From positions 1-12,682 of the forward strand of contig JBOGIG010000013.1 in assembly GCA_050742455.1 (NCBI GenBank): a stretch of DNA of 12,682 nucleotides. Reading direction: 5' to 3'. The translations under genes were made by a program, and so were the position numbers. The notes beneath the pieces are model-generated. The model was not told where the DNA came from. It saw only the letters and a list, made by a program, of their open reading frames with translations, and made no database searches. Within the stretch, counting starts at the first letter, position 1. Every line of letters starts with the position of its first letter. Origin of the DNA: JBOGIG01 sp050742455. GTDB taxonomy: Bacteria > Actinomycetota > Acidimicrobiia > Acidimicrobiales > JBOGIG01. Below, piece by piece: positions 11,842 to 12,682 of this stretch.

Positions 11842-12682
11842 TCAGGGCCCGGCGCAGGTGGCCGAGGCCGAGGCCAGCTCCTGTGCCCAATAGCTCGGCA
11901 GGGTGTTGTAGGGGTCAGGCTCAATGCCGTCAGTGGCGTACAGGAAACCGGCGTGACGGCTCTGGGCCACTCCGATCACTCGGGCCAGGAGCGCCGGTGG
12001 GGTGTTGACCACGATGTTCCATATTCGCGACGAGGGGATGCCGACCAGAGCCCCGGGCCGGTGGGGATCCTTCACGTAGGCCGAGGCCGGGCTCTCGAAG
12101 GTCACCACGGCATCGGCAAAGCTGAAGTATCCCCTGTCCGGCACGGTCCCCGGATTGAGCACGGCCCGGCCGCCGTGGGCGTGGACTGAGGCGACGTAGC
12201 CCTGATAGGCGCCGAGATACGCCGCTTTGACCGGGGCCTCATCGAAAAAGATGGAGTTGACGCCGTACCAGGAGTGGTAGCGGGCCACGTCGGTGGCGAC
12301 ATCGGCCGGTGAGCGTCGGCCGTACCCGGTGAGAACGTAGCCCAACACGTGTTCCCCGGCCTGGCGGGCCGCGGTCACGGCGTTTTGGTAATCCGCTTGG
12401 GCCGCGGAGCCAGGACCATTGTTGGGATTGATGATCACCCAATACGGGGCCGGTCCGGTCCCGGACGTGAGGACCCGCCAGTACAGAGAGGACTGGGGAT
12501 CGAAATATGCCGGGATCGCCGCGTGTACGCACGGTCCGGACGAAGCCGGCGACGCCGTGGTGGCGGGGCCGCTCGAAGGAGGCGGTCCACCGGCTCGGCT
12601 GCCCCCGGCCCCGGTGCCGCAACTGGACAGGACCACGACCAGGACAGCCAGAGCGGCGCCCAACGATAGGGCTCGGGCGGGG
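11842..12682 (-). CDS. Spherulin4-domain (GH135-like) lipoprotein, 5' end outside window
   Basis: The frame is open to the window edge, so the true start is probably beyond 12682; the TTG at 12663 is only a fallback. The N-terminus has a hydrophobic signal (ALSLGAALAVLVVVL) and lipobox LSSC, then a Ser/Pro/Gly-rich linker. The rest is a Spherulin4 domain: IPAYFDP, VIINPNNGPG, ADYQNAV, VLGYVLTGYG, SIFFDEAPV, VLNPGTVPD and TFESP. In fungal Sph3 (GH135, endo-alpha-1,4-N-acetylgalactosaminidase) the catalytic acids are, as I recall, a neighbouring Asp-Glu pair and a later Glu. The Asp-Glu of FFDEA and the Glu of TFESP sit in matching places. It is probably a surface glycosidase. It ends 150 bases before the aminotransferase gene. 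Confidence 0.85.
   Translation of the reverse strand, partial: PARALSLGAALAVLVVVLSSCGTGAGGSRAGGPPPSSGPATTASPASSGPCVHAAIPAYFDPQSSLYWRVLTSGTGPAPYWVIINPNNGPGSAAQADYQNAVTAARQAGEHVLGYVLTGYGRRSPADVATDVARYHSWYGVNSIFFDEAPVKAAYLGAYQGYVASVHAHGGRAVLNPGTVPDRGYFSFADAVVTFESPASAYVKDPHRPGALVGIPSSRIWNIVVNTPPALLARVIGVAQSRHAGFLYATDGIEPDPYNTLPSYWAQELASASATCAGP

Overview
The window is 12.7 kb of GC-rich bacterial DNA. The organism is probably an actinomycete-type bacterium (Actinomycetota; an uncultured Acidimicrobiia-like lineage is possible, but I cannot prove it). The reasons are frequent GTG and TTG starts, four-base gene overlaps, starts without Shine-Dalgarno sites that look leaderless, a PknB-type Ser/Thr kinase, a DinB-MOSC fusion, several VapBC-type PIN/RHH pairs and a FUR-family nickel box of the Streptomyces Nur type.

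Region 1 (1-2970) is accessory in character. It opens with a tRNA-Arg(CCU) gene. A minus-strand toxin-antitoxin pair (PIN toxin and FitA/VapB-like RHH antitoxin) follows, and the start of its antitoxin is preceded by an array of seven hexamers. Next comes a NiCoT nickel/cobalt permease whose predicted promoter carries a Nur-like operator. A second VapBC pair is driven from a perfect palindrome with 17-bp arms that contains the antitoxin start codon. A 57-bp broken copy of that antitoxin gene lies just beyond the palindrome.

Region 2 (3011-7027, plus strand) is one tightly coupled transcription unit. It encodes a DinB-MOSC protein, a membrane-anchored Ser/Thr kinase without PASTA domains, a small lipoprotein and a beta-propeller lipoprotein. 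Each junction is a four-base overlap (GTGA, ATGA, TTGA). The last three genes look like a kinase with two cell-surface partners.

Region 3 (7028-12682, minus strand) converges on region 2 across a 34-bp tandem repeat. In transcription order it holds a Spherulin4/GH135-like lipoprotein (its 5' end lies outside the window), a DegT-family sugar aminotransferase, an extended-SDR nucleotide-sugar epimerase, an MGDG-synthase-like glycosyltransferase, an EamA/NIPA-like multispan transporter and a small protein built almost entirely of x-x-Ser triplets. The core (aminotransferase, epimerase, glycosyltransferase, transporter) is overlapping or nearly so, and probably makes and handles an amino-sugar-containing glycolipid or surface glycan. 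In-frame tandem repeats recur in several genes of the window, which suggests that minisatellite expansion is common in this genome.
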